From Pristionchus mayeri (taxonomy: Eukaryota; Nematoda; Chromadorea; Rhabditida; Neodiplogasteridae): DNA of 64,000 nt. The translations under genes were made by a program, and so were the position numbers. The DNA lies in assembly GCA_036245805.1 (NCBI GenBank), contig BTRK01000003.1, positions 6,944,001 through 7,008,000 of the forward strand. The letters are read 5' to 3'. The stretch's first letter is position 1, and every line of letters begins with the position of its first letter. The notes beneath the pieces are model-generated. The model was not told the DNA's origin and ran no database searches. It was given only the letters and a program-made list of their open reading frames with translations. This document shows, in pieces, positions 12,369 to 23,570 of this stretch.

Positions 12369-12443
12369 CACGAAGCAAAACACAATATCTAAAATCATCC
12401 CAAATGCCATGAGTATGAAGGCAAAGCATATTGCACAAGTAGC
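12369..12443 (-). pseudogene. Captured membrane-segment exon, parent unknown
   Basis: A 75-bp cassette sits between acceptor CTCACCTCAG and donor TTCGTG|GTGAGAAC. It encodes 25 residues that form one hydrophobic span (CFAFILMAFGMILDIVFCF). I cannot name the parent protein. A near-perfect 16-bp hairpin (GAGAACAATGGGCCGT and its complement, 12323-12367) begins at the donor site. It shares strand and style with the neighbouring ribosomal-protein fragments. Confidence 0.5.
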
Positions 12444-12969
12444 CTGAGGTGAGCGTGGCTTTAGCAAGTTGTAGAACGAAACAAAAAATAATCGAGAGAA
12501 AAAATGGAAAAGAACCATGTGAAAATTATTCTTCAAATCAAGTCGCCGTCTAAATTTATCTCTTAATTGCTTTATTTTTCATATTATATTGCTCACAGCA
12601 CCATTTTCGAACGGCAAATATAAGGAGAATATTTTAAAGCTGTCGAAATCCATAAGGACAACCAATCAAAACATTTAAGAAAAATCGATAATCGTTAAGC
12701 GTATTTCGAGCTGTAAATATTTTAAAAATAAACAATTTAATATTTATAAATCAATATAAATATTAATTGTATAGTAGAGATAAATAATAACCTATTAGTG
12801 AGCTATGGGCGTTGCTTTGAAAGGCTCAAAATTAAAGATGAAATTCGCGTGGCTAATTAGAAGTTGGGGTGAAACAGTTGGCCATGAACGATTTGTACCA
12901 AAGTATTCCTTTTTTTCAAACCAGGAACGAAATCAAGACACATGATTTGATCGAAAAAAATAAGCGTAC

Positions 12970-13080
12970 CTGTCAATGCCCATGAAGGCCTTCTTTTCGG
13001 CAGTGGTCTGGAAGCATCCGTGGCCGAACTTGGAGGAAGTGTCGATCCACTTGAGGGCAAACTTATCGCCGGTCGACTCC
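12970..13080 (-). pseudogene. rpl-3 C-terminal exon fragment
   Basis: Between acceptor CTTCATCAG and donor GACAG|GTACGC the cassette encodes [20 protein letters not shown] then KKAFMG. This is the near-C-terminal signature of ribosomal protein uL3 (family motif [14 protein letters not shown]...EKKAFMG). One conserved Arg is Cys here. No other part of rpl-3 is present nearby, so it is an isolated exon. Confidence 0.88.
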
Positions 13081-13327
13081 CTGATGAAGAATAAGATGAA
13101 GTACAGGACATGTTTTCTACCTACAAATCCTGCCCACTAAACACATGAATATAGTACACGAAATAAAAATGTCGCAGAGTGTGTCGAAAAAACCTGACTC
13201 TTCTTTTTACGTGCTCTTTCGCCAGTCATGAAGCAATAGAGAGTGCGATAAGGAGAAAGTTGGGCAATTTTTCCCAGGAAAGATGAGTCAAACTAAAGAA
13301 TTGAGAACCAAAGTAAACGGGACAAAC

Positions 13328-13439
13328 CTTGCTGGGAGGAAGGGGCGAAAGGGATCATCTTGTTCCCATCGATGTTGGTGTTCATCACACGATGGATGTG
13401 CTGGAACTTCTCGGGCATGGTGAGGGACGGGATGGCCCT
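13328..13439 (-). pseudogene. rps-18 N-terminal exon fragment
   Basis: Between acceptor GCGCATTACAG and donor CAAG|GTTTGTCC the cassette encodes [20 protein letters not shown], then GNKMIPFA. This is the N-terminus of ribosomal protein uS13 (RPS18; family motif PEKFQHILRVLNTNIDG). The native sequence then diverges (APSSQQ). No other rps-18 exon is present nearby. Confidence 0.88.
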
Positions 13440-14652
13440 CTGTAATGCGCACAATATTATAGTTTAACAAACAATAAAACACACGCCACGGTAAAGAGAC
13501 GAAGGTCATCAGGCTGGTTTAACGAAACAACATTCTAGCGTGATTGACTGGGTTCGTGTCGTGAATTTCAAGCGGGAATGTTCAAAATAGTGATTAGCTT
13601 GAAGCAAACTAGAAAATAAGTACTGAATGAGCCAATAATACAAAGAAAATGCCAAGAGACGTCGGAAAAGAATCAGAAGCTCCGAGAGGAACTTGGCAAA
13701 CTGCCAAATCCCACCATATCGCTGTTTAGCGGACCATAGCGAATCAACGTTACTCTCGTACTGGGTATTTCAATACCGTACTTTTAACTGCATAAATTAA
13801 TTATTATATTAATTTGTATTATTTTTTATTTACATTTATCATAATATTTGGTCATTTAAAGTGAAATGAAATAAATTCATGATATAATGCCAAATCCCTT
13901 TAAAGTAATTTATGCCATTCCTACATTCTACCTTCAGATAACTACTTTCAACTGTCTGGACAGTTGAAAGTCAATACTCATGCTGATGTCATCGTCGACA
14001 GAACTCGCACCCTTCCTCATCCACTCGACTGCATAGTTCTAAAGATTTAAATACACATATATTTTGCGCACTAATGTATATTATTGAGCATTTGATTAAA
14101 AACTTACAGTTCAGACTGAGTTTTCATGTGGAACATTCTGTGACAATATTGATCATTTATTTCCAACGACTTGACAATATTCGTACAAACAAAACGAACT
14201 GTTCATAGATTCTTATCAAAATTAAACGTGAACAAGAATATAACAAAAAAAGATATTGCATATTTTATTAGTTATTATTGCGAAACATAACGAAATTAAT
14301 ATACTTATTTATATCTTATTTACTGGTTTGCATCAAGGAAATCTTGAGATATTTTGAAATGCGAATAATCGTAACTTATTTTACCGCATTCTCTCACTGC
14401 GCGAGAGATTGTTGAGAGAGAGGGAGAAGTGAAGAGACGATCGCCGGAATGCAGACACTACTTCAGAACGTATAGCTTCGTTCTCTCAGCATAGGTGTTG
14501 GCTCCGGATTGCAAAGATGGAGAGTTCTGAATATATTTAATGTCCCTTCATACTGCACATGCATGTTAGATCATTTCTGGATGACACAAACTCCATTACT
14601 TCTAACTGGTCAACAACTTTTCGGGAGAAATCAGAGTCTAAATATGGTTAAC

Positions 14653-15424
14653 CTCTCGACTATAGGGATAATATCTTCCAGCATTGGGATGAATGCGTCG
14701 TGGACCGCCATAGGCTCCATCTCATAGACAGTCCTGTTAAAGGAGTTAAATGTGAATAATCTTATAACATAGCGTGGGCGCAAATATTGTTGAAAAAAAA
14801 CACAAATAATGTAAATGCACCTCAGACTGTGCATCAACATTCCAGCAGCAATAGCGCCTTCTGTACGATGAGAAGGCTGCAGCCTCACAACGTGGCTGAA
14901 CATGCATCACCTTTCATTATGTGAGTGTAAATATCCATAGGATCAGCAAGTCAGTGTTGAATATATCATTTTAAGGCTGGCTATTAGACGTCACTTTGGA
15001 ACGTTGAAACGCATCCCTCTCCACGGATTTCATAAGCGAGAGACAATGTTGCAGCCTAGACTCTAATAACCAATAAAATATCATATCCGTTGAAGTAGGC
15101 GTTTCATTCACCATTCAAGCTGCTTCGCTGCATCAAGCAGGTGTTCGAGAAGTGCGTTGTAGTGAAGGGCGAGGATGATTCGATTGGCGGCATTTTCACA
15201 GATCTCAATCGAAGTTATTGGGGTCTATCATTGCATATTTATTTGCTTAAAAATGTCCTAATTTTGTGTTAATGACCTAATTTTCTACCTATCATATCAA
15301 ACGAAATGGATTTTCAGATAAACATTTTATGTGCACTACACATACCTGTGGCTGTTGAGCAACGTGTTCGAAAGTGTTCAGGAGCACGTTCAGCATCGTT
15401 ATTTGAATTGATGAAGTTAACCAC
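14653..15424 (-). CDS. Partial unidentified alpha-helical protein
   Basis: Four exons join well: 15424-15346 (LLNTFEHVAQQPQ), about 15205-15117 (EICENAANRIILALHYNALL), 14895-14821 (HVVRLQPSHRTEGAIAAGML) and 14733-14653 (TVYEMEPMAVHDAFIPMLED). Phases agree at the last two junctions (TG|C and AG|G). The first exon may be continuous with an upstream open frame to 15501. A possible further exon at 14036-13960 (NYAVEWMRKGASSVDDDIS) does not match in phase. The helical, hydrophobic pattern is compatible with a HEAT-like repeat protein, but I do not recognise the family and neither end is complete. Confidence 0.5.
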
Positions 15425-15501
15425 CTGTGATTATGGAATACGATAGTAAATGGAAGACCTGGGTGCAACTGCATAAGGATAATATTAATTTCAATCGGCA
15501 C

Positions 15502-16600
15502 TGATCATAGTTTTCACATGAACAATTTACACCGCCGAGTAATCACGCTGGGCGCATCAAAGGTCACTTGTCCCTATCCTATCTCTCCTCTCAATGCGGT
15601 GCAAATCCAGTTTCTAGAACAAAAACGAAGATATACAACAAAAAAACGATCGATTTCTGCGCATTTCAAAGGGGGTAATGAGCGAGAAGGAACTGTGGGA
15701 AATAAACGGCGCATTTTACCTTTCCCTAAACCGGTTGTGCCTGTCGGAAAGGTAAGGGGAAGATGAACCCCTCGCTCTCAGTATTTCTCTGTGTTGGCTG
15801 AGCGAGAGATGGTTATATTAAGTCTGCTTGCTATCTCACGAATGGCAGAGAGAGACGTTGCGTAACTTACAAAGACATGTGAGAGAACGTGCAAAATGAA
15901 GAGGTAATTTCTCGCCCATAATAGTCATCTGAGGGGTAGCGCGAAAGAGTGTCCTTCACGCTCCCTAAGAGGGAGAAACGCTCTCTTTCCTACACACTCT
16001 TTCGTGCGGTTAGGTGGTGAAAGAAGATATTGAGTGAGCAGACTGCGGTATCGTCTAGCAAGCTGTGCTCGTCAACAAGGACTCAATATGGATCTTCGTT
16101 ATGCATTATTTCTCCTGGATGATTAGTAATCACTGATTATCGAAAGATCAATAAAGGGATTTACTGCAAAGACATCTCTTGGCTCGGCAGAGAAATGGCT
16201 CCATTGGGCGACCTCTCTCCCATGCCGAGTGTTGTATAGGAATTAGACTAATAAGTAATTGCATTATTCCTATACATAGAAAACCCATTTTGTAATTCAC
16301 TCGTTTGAATTCTAGTGTATTACTGTATTCCCCTCTCACTTGTGTACGTGTTACTACGTGTTTGTTTCCCGCGCGCTCTCTTTCTCTGCACTCTCCACCT
16401 CGCGCGCGTTATCTCGTTCTCTCGACAGAGGCCTTCCCTCGCCTCTCTCCTGAGTTGTTCCTTTAGCTCTAGCGCCGGATAGTGACCGGTTCCCCTCTCT
16501 CTATTTTCGTCCTATTTATTGATTGTTAATAAACCTTTGAGTTTATTCCCATCCTCGCCCTCCATACACCGGATAACAAGGGCCAATGAAACAACACCGA
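15502..16600. other. Intergenic, pyrimidine-rich, no gene seen
   Basis: CTCTCT/GAGAGA-rich sequence includes a short hairpin (GAAAGAGTGT / ACACTCTTTC, 15951-16009). The segment from about 16340 to 16580 holds TTAATAAACC and a CT-rich leader reminiscent of a solo LTR polyadenylation region, but I could not define both LTR ends. Confidence 0.35.
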
Positions 16601-16690
16601 GCAATGGTCTCGCTCTCTAAAATCCGCGCACTCTATCGCTCACTCTGATGGACGAGAGAGTGTGTGTTTTGGAGAGAGTCAGACCATTAC
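16601..16690. mobile_element. GAGAGTCAGAC hairpin MITE
   Basis: CAATGGTCTCGCTCTC and GAGAGAGTCAGACCATT are inverted ends around a fold rich in CTCTATCG / CGAGAGAGTG. It belongs to the same family as 4039-4130 and 35076-35161. No clear target duplication. Confidence 0.6.
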
Positions 16691-17051
16691 TCATGCCAGA
16701 TCGGTGAGATCGGAGAGAGATCATGCAAACCGATTTAATCGAATAGGCTGCATGAGATAGCAACGAAAGGTTGTATTTCACCACAAATTTGGAAACACTC
16801 GGCTAATGATATGGCTTTGCAATCATTCACCTACTATTAATCAAGTATGATCAAGTTCAAAATAAGGAAAAGTTTTGTTGTTTTTCAACCACGAATCCGC
16901 CAAATCAACAGACAACAATATCTCAAAACTACTGAAGTATTGGTAAAACATACAACTAACCATATGAGAAAAAGGACCAATGAAATGAAACGTTTCATTT
17001 AAAAGCAACACAATTAAAGGACTATATGTAGTTACCGCGAGGTCCGCCCAC

Positions 17052-17354
17052 TTAAAGGGGTGCTCTGGGGAATGTTCAGTCACCCATAGTGACAGTGTGG
17101 ATGATCATTGAGAAAAAAAACACTCACCCGATCAGAAATCACTTTGTACGAAGTTCCACAGACGCCTCTGGGCCTATTTATATACGCGCAAAGTTCATTG
17201 AAAGCGCAGGGTAGCGGATGGTTCGTTTATGTTTCACTCGTTCTACATACATTTCAGCTCATTCTAGGGGCAAAATCGCTACAGTTTCCCATTGCGAGCG
17301 CAGAATTTTCGAGGTGGGACTCCACAACATTTGCTCCCCGGAGCACTCCTTTAA
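17052..17354. mobile_element. TTAA-flanked MITE, family 2 copy ii
   Basis: Left end TTAAAGGGGTGCTCTGGGG and right end CCCCGGAGCACTCCTTTAA are inverted, with intact TTAA at both tips. It is in the opposite orientation to the copy at 2415-2710 (here TTTCGAGGTGGGACTCC near the right end). This is the best-preserved family 2 copy. Confidence 0.9.
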
Positions 17355-18436
17355 AATCTGACACTGCAATCGACAGCGCCAATAGTTAACCACAAATATG
17401 GAAACAATATTTTGTGTACGTCTCTCTATAAACAACAGTAATGAACAAATCAACGAAGAAAGAATGAACAAATTATTTATATGTGCTAGTGCAATGCGAA
17501 TGCATGTATTCCATCGTTATTGGAATTCCAATAACTTATAATTCCATCAGTTGGCGAGATAGCACGAACTCTGAAGAGATGGTTTATTGCGAATCTATCA
17601 CAATGGCAAGCGATGATTCTATAAATCAACTATTATTGAATAGACATCATGATATGGCATGGTTCCAGCACACATTTGGGAAACACGATTTCATGACTTG
17701 ACTATCCAAGCTCTAGTAATCAAACATGTTCAAATATTTAATGAGGACATTAAAATGTTTGCAAGTCAATGAGATGAATCCATTTCAGACAGCAAATTTC
17801 CAAAGCAAGAAATATTGACGAAGCACAAAACTGAAGAAATCAGATAAAATATCAATCACTTACATGTTCCTGAAATGATTATGGTTTATGGAATGCGAAT
17901 GATTATGTCGAGCCTGTGCACAATACATTATGTTCTCACCCTGAATACATTTTATATACACATAGTGGATAAATATACTAAATTTTCGTGTTACTCCTAA
18001 TGCGGTTTTATCGCTCACTCTATATTTTGAAAAAGTTAGAATTGAGATTGCGCTACTTTGGACGATCAAGCTCTAAATTATCTGTAGTGAAACCAGCTGC
18101 ACTGATAAACTGCGCAAAAAAACGACAGTTATTTTAAATTTAAAAATATATTTTATTGTAAAACGGTAAAAACGTAATATAAAAGTAAATGCGTGTGCAG
18201 AGGTGTGAAATGTGCTTTGTCGTTACTTTTAGGTTTTCTCATTGTCTCGTAATTCGATAGTTAGGGTAGACCATTGACCAACGCCTCGCACTGAAATGTG
18301 CTACATTCATACATCCGGATCGTAGGAGAGTTAAAAAATAAAATAAAAAGAGGGTCACAATCTCATCATTACAGGCTTCCCACGACCCGTCTATCGGCGA
18401 GAGAGTGTGGCAAATGAAGCAACTAAGACATCTTAC
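17355..18436. other. Intergenic, no gene seen
   Basis: AT-rich sequence without supported exons or a recognised repeat family. Confidence 0.4.
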
Positions 18437-20421
18437 TAGAGTTCTCTTGTTGGAATCGTATTGTAATGAATCGCATCATTTTCATATATGTTTCACCTCA
18501 CTATATAGCACGAGTATCACGAGTCAGTGGATGTAATTCATACCCCTCGGGAACATTTTGAAATTTTTACTCTCGGATTAGCCCCTTATTATGTTGTAGT
18601 AATTCCCTGGAATGATTATTTCGAAAAATATAGGTGATAGGTCCCAGAGCCGGCTTTTAGGAATTTTCCGGTTTTGCATCTGGCCCCACTGTATTTCAGC
18701 TCCCAGATTTGCTACAGAGCTCGCCCTGGGCTCAAAATGAGCGGGAAATTATTCTGAACAACTTTCTGTTGACAACTTATTGAAATACTAGCAAGATATG
18801 ACTTAAAAGATATGACTAAAAATATAGAATCCAAAACTTTGGATTTTCTTTCAGAATATGAAAGAAGAAGTCTTCTTACATCTAAGAAAAATATAAAATG
18901 AAAAATCGAGAGGGGTATATGTTTCGTTATTTCGCGTCAAAAGTGCCAAAATGTCGTAGCATGACAGCAAATTCTGTCTAGTGAACCCTAACTTCACATA
19001 CATTGAGAACTTCCTGCGATTTATTAGTTTTGTCAATGTTATACTTAATTTGGTGTTGAAAAATTCAAAGTTTGGTGAAGTTAAAAAAAATCCAACCTCG
19101 ATTTTTCCAACCTCGATTTTTCGCATTTTTACAGATGTCAAAGTCAAGATTCTTAATGATACACAAGCAATAACTGTACATAAGGTGTAGTATACCCCGA
19201 GTTGAGTGAAAATATTTGAGAAACAGCCCAAACCAACTTCATACTTTTAATATTTATTCACACGAACATTACCTCTTGATAGTTTCGGAAATATTGGAAG
19301 TTCATTTTTTGGCCATGTTTACTAGGTTATAAAACAGTTTGCAATAGCAAAACAAGGTATGTGATATGATGACTTGTAAAAACGTTAGACATACCGCAAA
19401 TGTCACAGATTCTAAAAAAATGGCAAAATGGACAATTCAGAAAATTTCGAATTTTTCGGAATTGTGAAATATGCCAGTAGTTCACCATTAGTTGAACATT
19501 TCCCGTCATTTGAGATTGATCGGCAACAATACAACCCTGGCTAAAAAATGAACTTCCAGTACTTCCGAAACTATCGAGAAGTAATGTTCGTGTGAATAAA
19601 TATAAAAAGTATGAAGTGGAGTGGGCTGTTTCTCAAATATTTTCACTCAACTCGGGGTCTACTACACTTTATGTACAGTTATTACTTGTGTATCATTAAG
19701 AACTTTGACATCTGTAAAAATGCGAAAAATCGATTTTTTACACTTCACCAAACTTTGAATTTTTCAACACCAAATTAAGTATAATATTGACAAAACTAAT
19801 AAATCGCAGGAAGTTCTCAATGTATGTGAAGTTAGGGTTCACTAGACAGAATTTGCAGTCATGCTACGACATTTTGGCACCTTTGACGCGAAATATCGAA
19901 ACATATACCCCTCTCGATTTTTCATTTTATATTTTTCATAGATGTATGAAGACTTCTTCTTTCATATTCTGAAAGAAAATCCTCTGTAAGTTTCCTGCGT
20001 GATGGAGAAAACATTTTTTGAAAGTTTTGGATTCTACATTTTTAGTCATATCTTTTAAGTCATATCTTGCTAGTATTTCAATAAGTTGTCAACAGAAAGT
20101 TGTTCAGAATAATTTTCCGCTCATTTTGAGCCCAGGGCGATCTCTGTAGCAAATCTGGGAGCTGAAATACAGTGGGGCCAGGTGCAAAACCGGAAAATTC
20201 CTAAAAGCCGGCTCTGGGACCTATCACCTATATTTTTCGAAATAATCATTCCAGGGTATTACTACAACATAATAAGGGGCTAATCCGAGAGTAAAAATTT
20301 CAAAATGTTCCCGCACTCCACTGACTCGTGATACGCGTGATAGATCATAGATATAGTGCACGTGAAACATATATGAAAATGATGCAATTCATTCCAATAA
20401 GATTCCAATAAGAGAACTCTA
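18437..20421. mobile_element. hAT-type MITE carrying a giant foldback in its loop
   Basis: The outer element starts TAGAGTTCTC and ends GAGAACTCTA. Its flanks CATCTTAC and GATCTTGC agree at 6 of 8 positions, compatible with an 8-bp duplication. The subterminal arms (CATTTTCATATATGTTTCAC and complement) match the compact copy at 123-253. The 1.8-kb foldback at 18509-20337 occupies the loop, so the two repeats are nested. Confidence 0.75.
18509..20337. repeat. 1.8-kb near-palindromic foldback, copy 1
   Basis: The arms of about 800 bp each (18509-19320 and 19543-20337) are inverted around a loop of about 220 bp. Ends read GTATCACGAGTCAGTGGA, and internal blocks such as CCCAGAGCCGGCTTTTAGG recur in both arms and in a second copy at 52010-53816. 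Open frames inside are mirror images of each other and show no protein family, so I treat them as non-coding. An RNA from this unit would form a long duplex. Confidence 0.9.
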
Positions 20422-22493
20422 GATCTTGCCTTTCACGGCATAATTATTGACATAATTAAGAGATGGTGTCTGACTAGCACAAGTGGCAATGAATTCCAAT
20501 TCCTTATTGAGCAAAGGTAATTTCTGAAAAAAATGCAATTTAATACCTAACGGATTTATAGTTAGGTGCGATGCTTTTCTGTCAGTTATGTGCAGCACAT
20601 GGGCAAAGGTTGTTAAAGGATGACTGTCGGCAAAGTTTACATTTTCACGGTATCATAGCAACGATCTAACCCTTTTTAACGACATAAGATTGTCAAAATT
20701 TACGCAGCATTATTTGCATAAAATTCCGAGCAACTCACTTCTCTAAGCAACTGAGATCCTTCGACACTGAGATATCCAGGATACCATATATTGTGTATAT
20801 GTAGCCTGCTTATTTCTTTCGAAAACATTTCGAGAAAAACAGGCGACCAGTTAAAATCAGTTTGCCCAATGAAATAGTTGGCTTCATCATTCACTCCTGG
20901 TAAATTAAATTGGTGAATACGTAAACAGTGAACGAACGTTGCCAGTTTTGCGAGCAACATTTCTGAAATTTTAATTTACTTTTACTGCAACGTTAATATA
21001 TTAGGGATGGCACCTTTTTTTTCTTTTTCTATATAAATTATCTCATTTTCTTCATTTTTGTTGTTTTCTTCCTCGTAATTCAGAGATAATCCATTTTTCC
21101 ATGTTTTTTTTTCCATTTTTTTCCATTTTTTTTTTCTTTTTTTTCCATTTTTTTTAGACATTCATTTCCATAAATCCATTTTTTTTGGTTTGTACGCACC
21201 TGGCGAGCTCAATGTTGCTTCTTTAACTATGAGTAAGAGAGATTCGACATCGTGACTAGTAATAAAATTGGTAAGTGTATCTCTGAAAACAACGATATTG
21301 TCAAATACTTGATTGGGCACTTACGCAATGTCATTCGATAAGTCACACGACGAAAAAATAGCTATTTTGACCTTCATACTTCCCATTAAATGTTGCAAGC
21401 TCGGAACACGAGAGGCGCACGTATTCAGACATACTTGATTGCTGCTCTTTCCGAAGCAGCTTTGTAAGCTCTCGAGCTCACAATTCCCGTCGTTGTTGGC
21501 TTTCACATATATCGAGTAGCTCTACAATTACTCTTAATAGTAAATTGTATGTTTTCAATAGTATCTATCAAAAAAAATATTTCAGTATTGAGCAAATTTA
21601 CTGGGAACTGAGCAAATTTGGTTAGCATTAATACAGGGCCTTAGATCCAGTTTGGAATCAATATTCACAATTGAAAATACACTGACTCTATACGAGCATC
21701 GTTCTGTGATTTGGTTTGTATGAAATCTTTTCACAATTTCAAACGGCACATTTCGAAGCAGCCGAATATTGAACAGTCGTACCAACGCACATCTCACAGT
21801 AAATTCAACATTGATACCCAAGCATGATGACCTGAATAAAGTATATTTCTGTGTTGATATGCAAATTTCTTTGAAATTGCACAAAAACGAATGAAACCCT
21901 GATCCCAAGACGCGACGCATTGTGTACAAAAGTTAGATGGGTCAGGTAACTTCAACCGGACCCTTTCCGGCCTTCCCCTGGTGCTATTATTGATTTTTCG
22001 CCGTTTTCTGTTTTATTTTTTCAACTAATTCGGCCAGTGTCTATCCGATAATGTCGTTCTTGTTGGGTAACTTTGAAGATCCATATGATAACATGTTGTC
22101 TAAAAAGTGAGAACTCACAAGCCGTCATTCGTGTGTTTTCCGTGAATTTGTTTCCATGCAAGTGCTTCCTGTCTGTGTTCGCATATAACATTGTAAGTCA
22201 GTTTTCTGACGAATTGGACTTTCGGCCGATGCATTGCATAATCTTCCACGCAATATTTAAGTATCTGCGAGGTCTGAAATATGTGTTTATATAATCAATG
22301 ACAAGATAATATTTACTTGTCTCAATTTGAGTAATGATCGAGGTGCATAATTGAGGATCTTCCATGTGAGCTCTCGCGGTAGTAATTCGAGGCGTGATAG
22401 GTCGTGAGATGACGAGTTGGAGTGATTCAGAGGATGATCATTAATTGAATCCCCATTATTTGAGCCCGGTATATCATCCATTTGCAAATTCAT
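20419..22493 (-). CDS. F-box protein with nematode-type C-terminal region
   Basis: Predicted substrate adaptor of an SCF ubiquitin ligase. Exon 1 (22493-22317) ends with an F-box: LELLPRELTWKILNYAPRS, residues about 34-52. Exon 2 (22273-22119, SQILKYCVEDYAMH) and exon 3 (from 21831) follow in matching phase; the 3' end of exon 3 (about 21600) is unresolved. Then 21521-21325, 21282-21200, 20962-20739 and 20523-20419 join in perfect phase. The last exons have the leucine/cysteine-rich style of nematode FTH/FBA-like substrate-binding regions (VFLEMFSKEISRLHIHN). The TAG stop is the terminal TAG of the MITE that ends at 20421, so the C-terminus was probably truncated by that insertion. Part of a large nematode family that evolves fast. 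Confidence 0.8.
21006..21186. repeat. T-rich low-complexity tract
   Basis: Long runs of T interrupted by C and A lie in an intron of the F-box gene, directly 3' of a splice donor on the minus strand. Confidence 0.7.
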
Positions 22494-22649
22494 TTGGCAG
22501 TGAGTCTGTGAAATTATTCAAATTAAGGTAAGAGAGCAAAAAGAAGCGACGCTGAATAGATTGCTGGTCTGGGTCTGCGTGCACTAGCAACCGTACGGTA
22601 ACTCCCACCTTTTGTCACTAACTGGTTTTATTTTCTGATCACTCTTGTT

Positions 22650-23074
22650 GGTGGATGCAGTTTTCTGAGACGATTCGATTGAGGGGCTTATGCTTGCATA
22701 TCTCGGGGGGTAAGTTAGTTCCGCATGCGAAAAACATTTTCAAATGATTTGAACTTACTTTTGACAGTGGAATTTAATTAAATTTCCCCTCATTCCTCTC
22801 TGACTGTGTTCAGTCGCACGGCTTTTCAAATACGTTTCACGGAATGATTGGGTGGACAAATAGCACATACTAATCATTCGATGAAACTTATTTGAAAAGC
22901 CGAACGACTGAACACATTCAGGCGGGAATGATGGGAAATTTAATTAAATTGCACTGTCAAAAATAAGTTCAAATCATTTTTAAATGTTTTTCGCATGCGG
23001 AAAAAACTTACCCCCCCCCGAGATATGCGAGCATAAGCCCCTCAATCGAATCGTCTCAGAAAACTGCATCCACC
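22650..23074. repeat. 425-bp foldback repeat
   Basis: GTGGATGCAGTTTTCTGAGA at the left pairs with TCTCAGAAAACTGCATCCAC at the right. The arms of about 190 bp continue through GAGGGGCTTATGCTTGCATA, a C/G homopolymer of uneven length, and GACTGTGTTCAGTCG. The loop is about 40 bp. No target duplication was identified. Confidence 0.85.
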
Positions 23075-23570
23075 ACATAAAAAGTTAAGATTTTTTTCGA
23101 GCAGTTTTCAAATTACACCTCTTTGAATATGGTGCCTTGAACAATAAAAACATGGCCTAATGAAGTATACTGGTCTTTAGAGCATCGAATGTTAGCTGGG
23201 GAAACGAGAAATGCGCGTTCTATCTTAATTCCGAAGTGTTCTAGGTGATCGGAAAAGTAAGAGGTGAGTGAGCGAGCAACTAGAAAAGGAGTGGTCCTGA
23301 AGGTTCTTCCGGTTAGGGGGATCTTAGATGAGTCTAGGGAAGCTCAAAACCATCGAAATCCCGATGGCCAAAAATGCCCCCTTCCCAAGATCAGATCGAT
23401 TCTCTCGTGAGGGGCGGGATATAAATGGAATTTATTTGGTTTCATAGTGTTTCTGAAACATAAGTGATCGTGAAATCGGGATATGTTTCAAGGTTATTTC
23501 AAATTTGTGCCACTCGCACGTGTATTGCGAACAGTATGACAAGAAGGAAGAGTGTGTCTAGAGATGCTGC

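Larger units (their letters stand above)
7958..13903 (+). mobile_element. Candidate autonomous Kolobok/T2-type transposon with captured exons
   Basis: The left edge is TTAAAGGGACCTGGCA (7958-7973). The right edge, read on the minus strand from 13903, is TTAAAGGGATTTGGCA, 14 of 16 identical and inverted, with TTAA at both tips. Kolobok/T2 elements are known to duplicate TTAA and to start with an AGGRR-type tip. The interval contains a THAP-Kolobok transposase gene (8259-11239) and, on the other strand, exon-like pieces of ribosomal-protein genes. The element boundaries are inferred from this one pair of short inverted termini; no second copy is in the window for comparison. Confidence 0.5.

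Noticed and set aside
11367..13439. Functional ribosomal-protein genes
   Set aside because: Only isolated exons of each parent are present, with a stop, a 4-bp deletion and permuted order.
16340..16580. Solo LTR of a retrotransposon
   Set aside because: There is a polyadenylation-like TTAATAAACC and CT-rich leader, but I could not find matching LTR ends or a target duplication.
18851..19231. 126-codon frame and its mirror at 19787-19972, plus 53321-53503
   Set aside because: These are the two arms of the giant foldbacks read in both directions; the repeat structure explains them and no protein family is apparent.
22064..22080. Alternative F-box exon (LQHVIIWIFKV) after exon 2
   Set aside because: It is in phase but ends quickly in a stop near AATAAA, whereas the exon starting at 21831 is also in phase and continues the expected protein.
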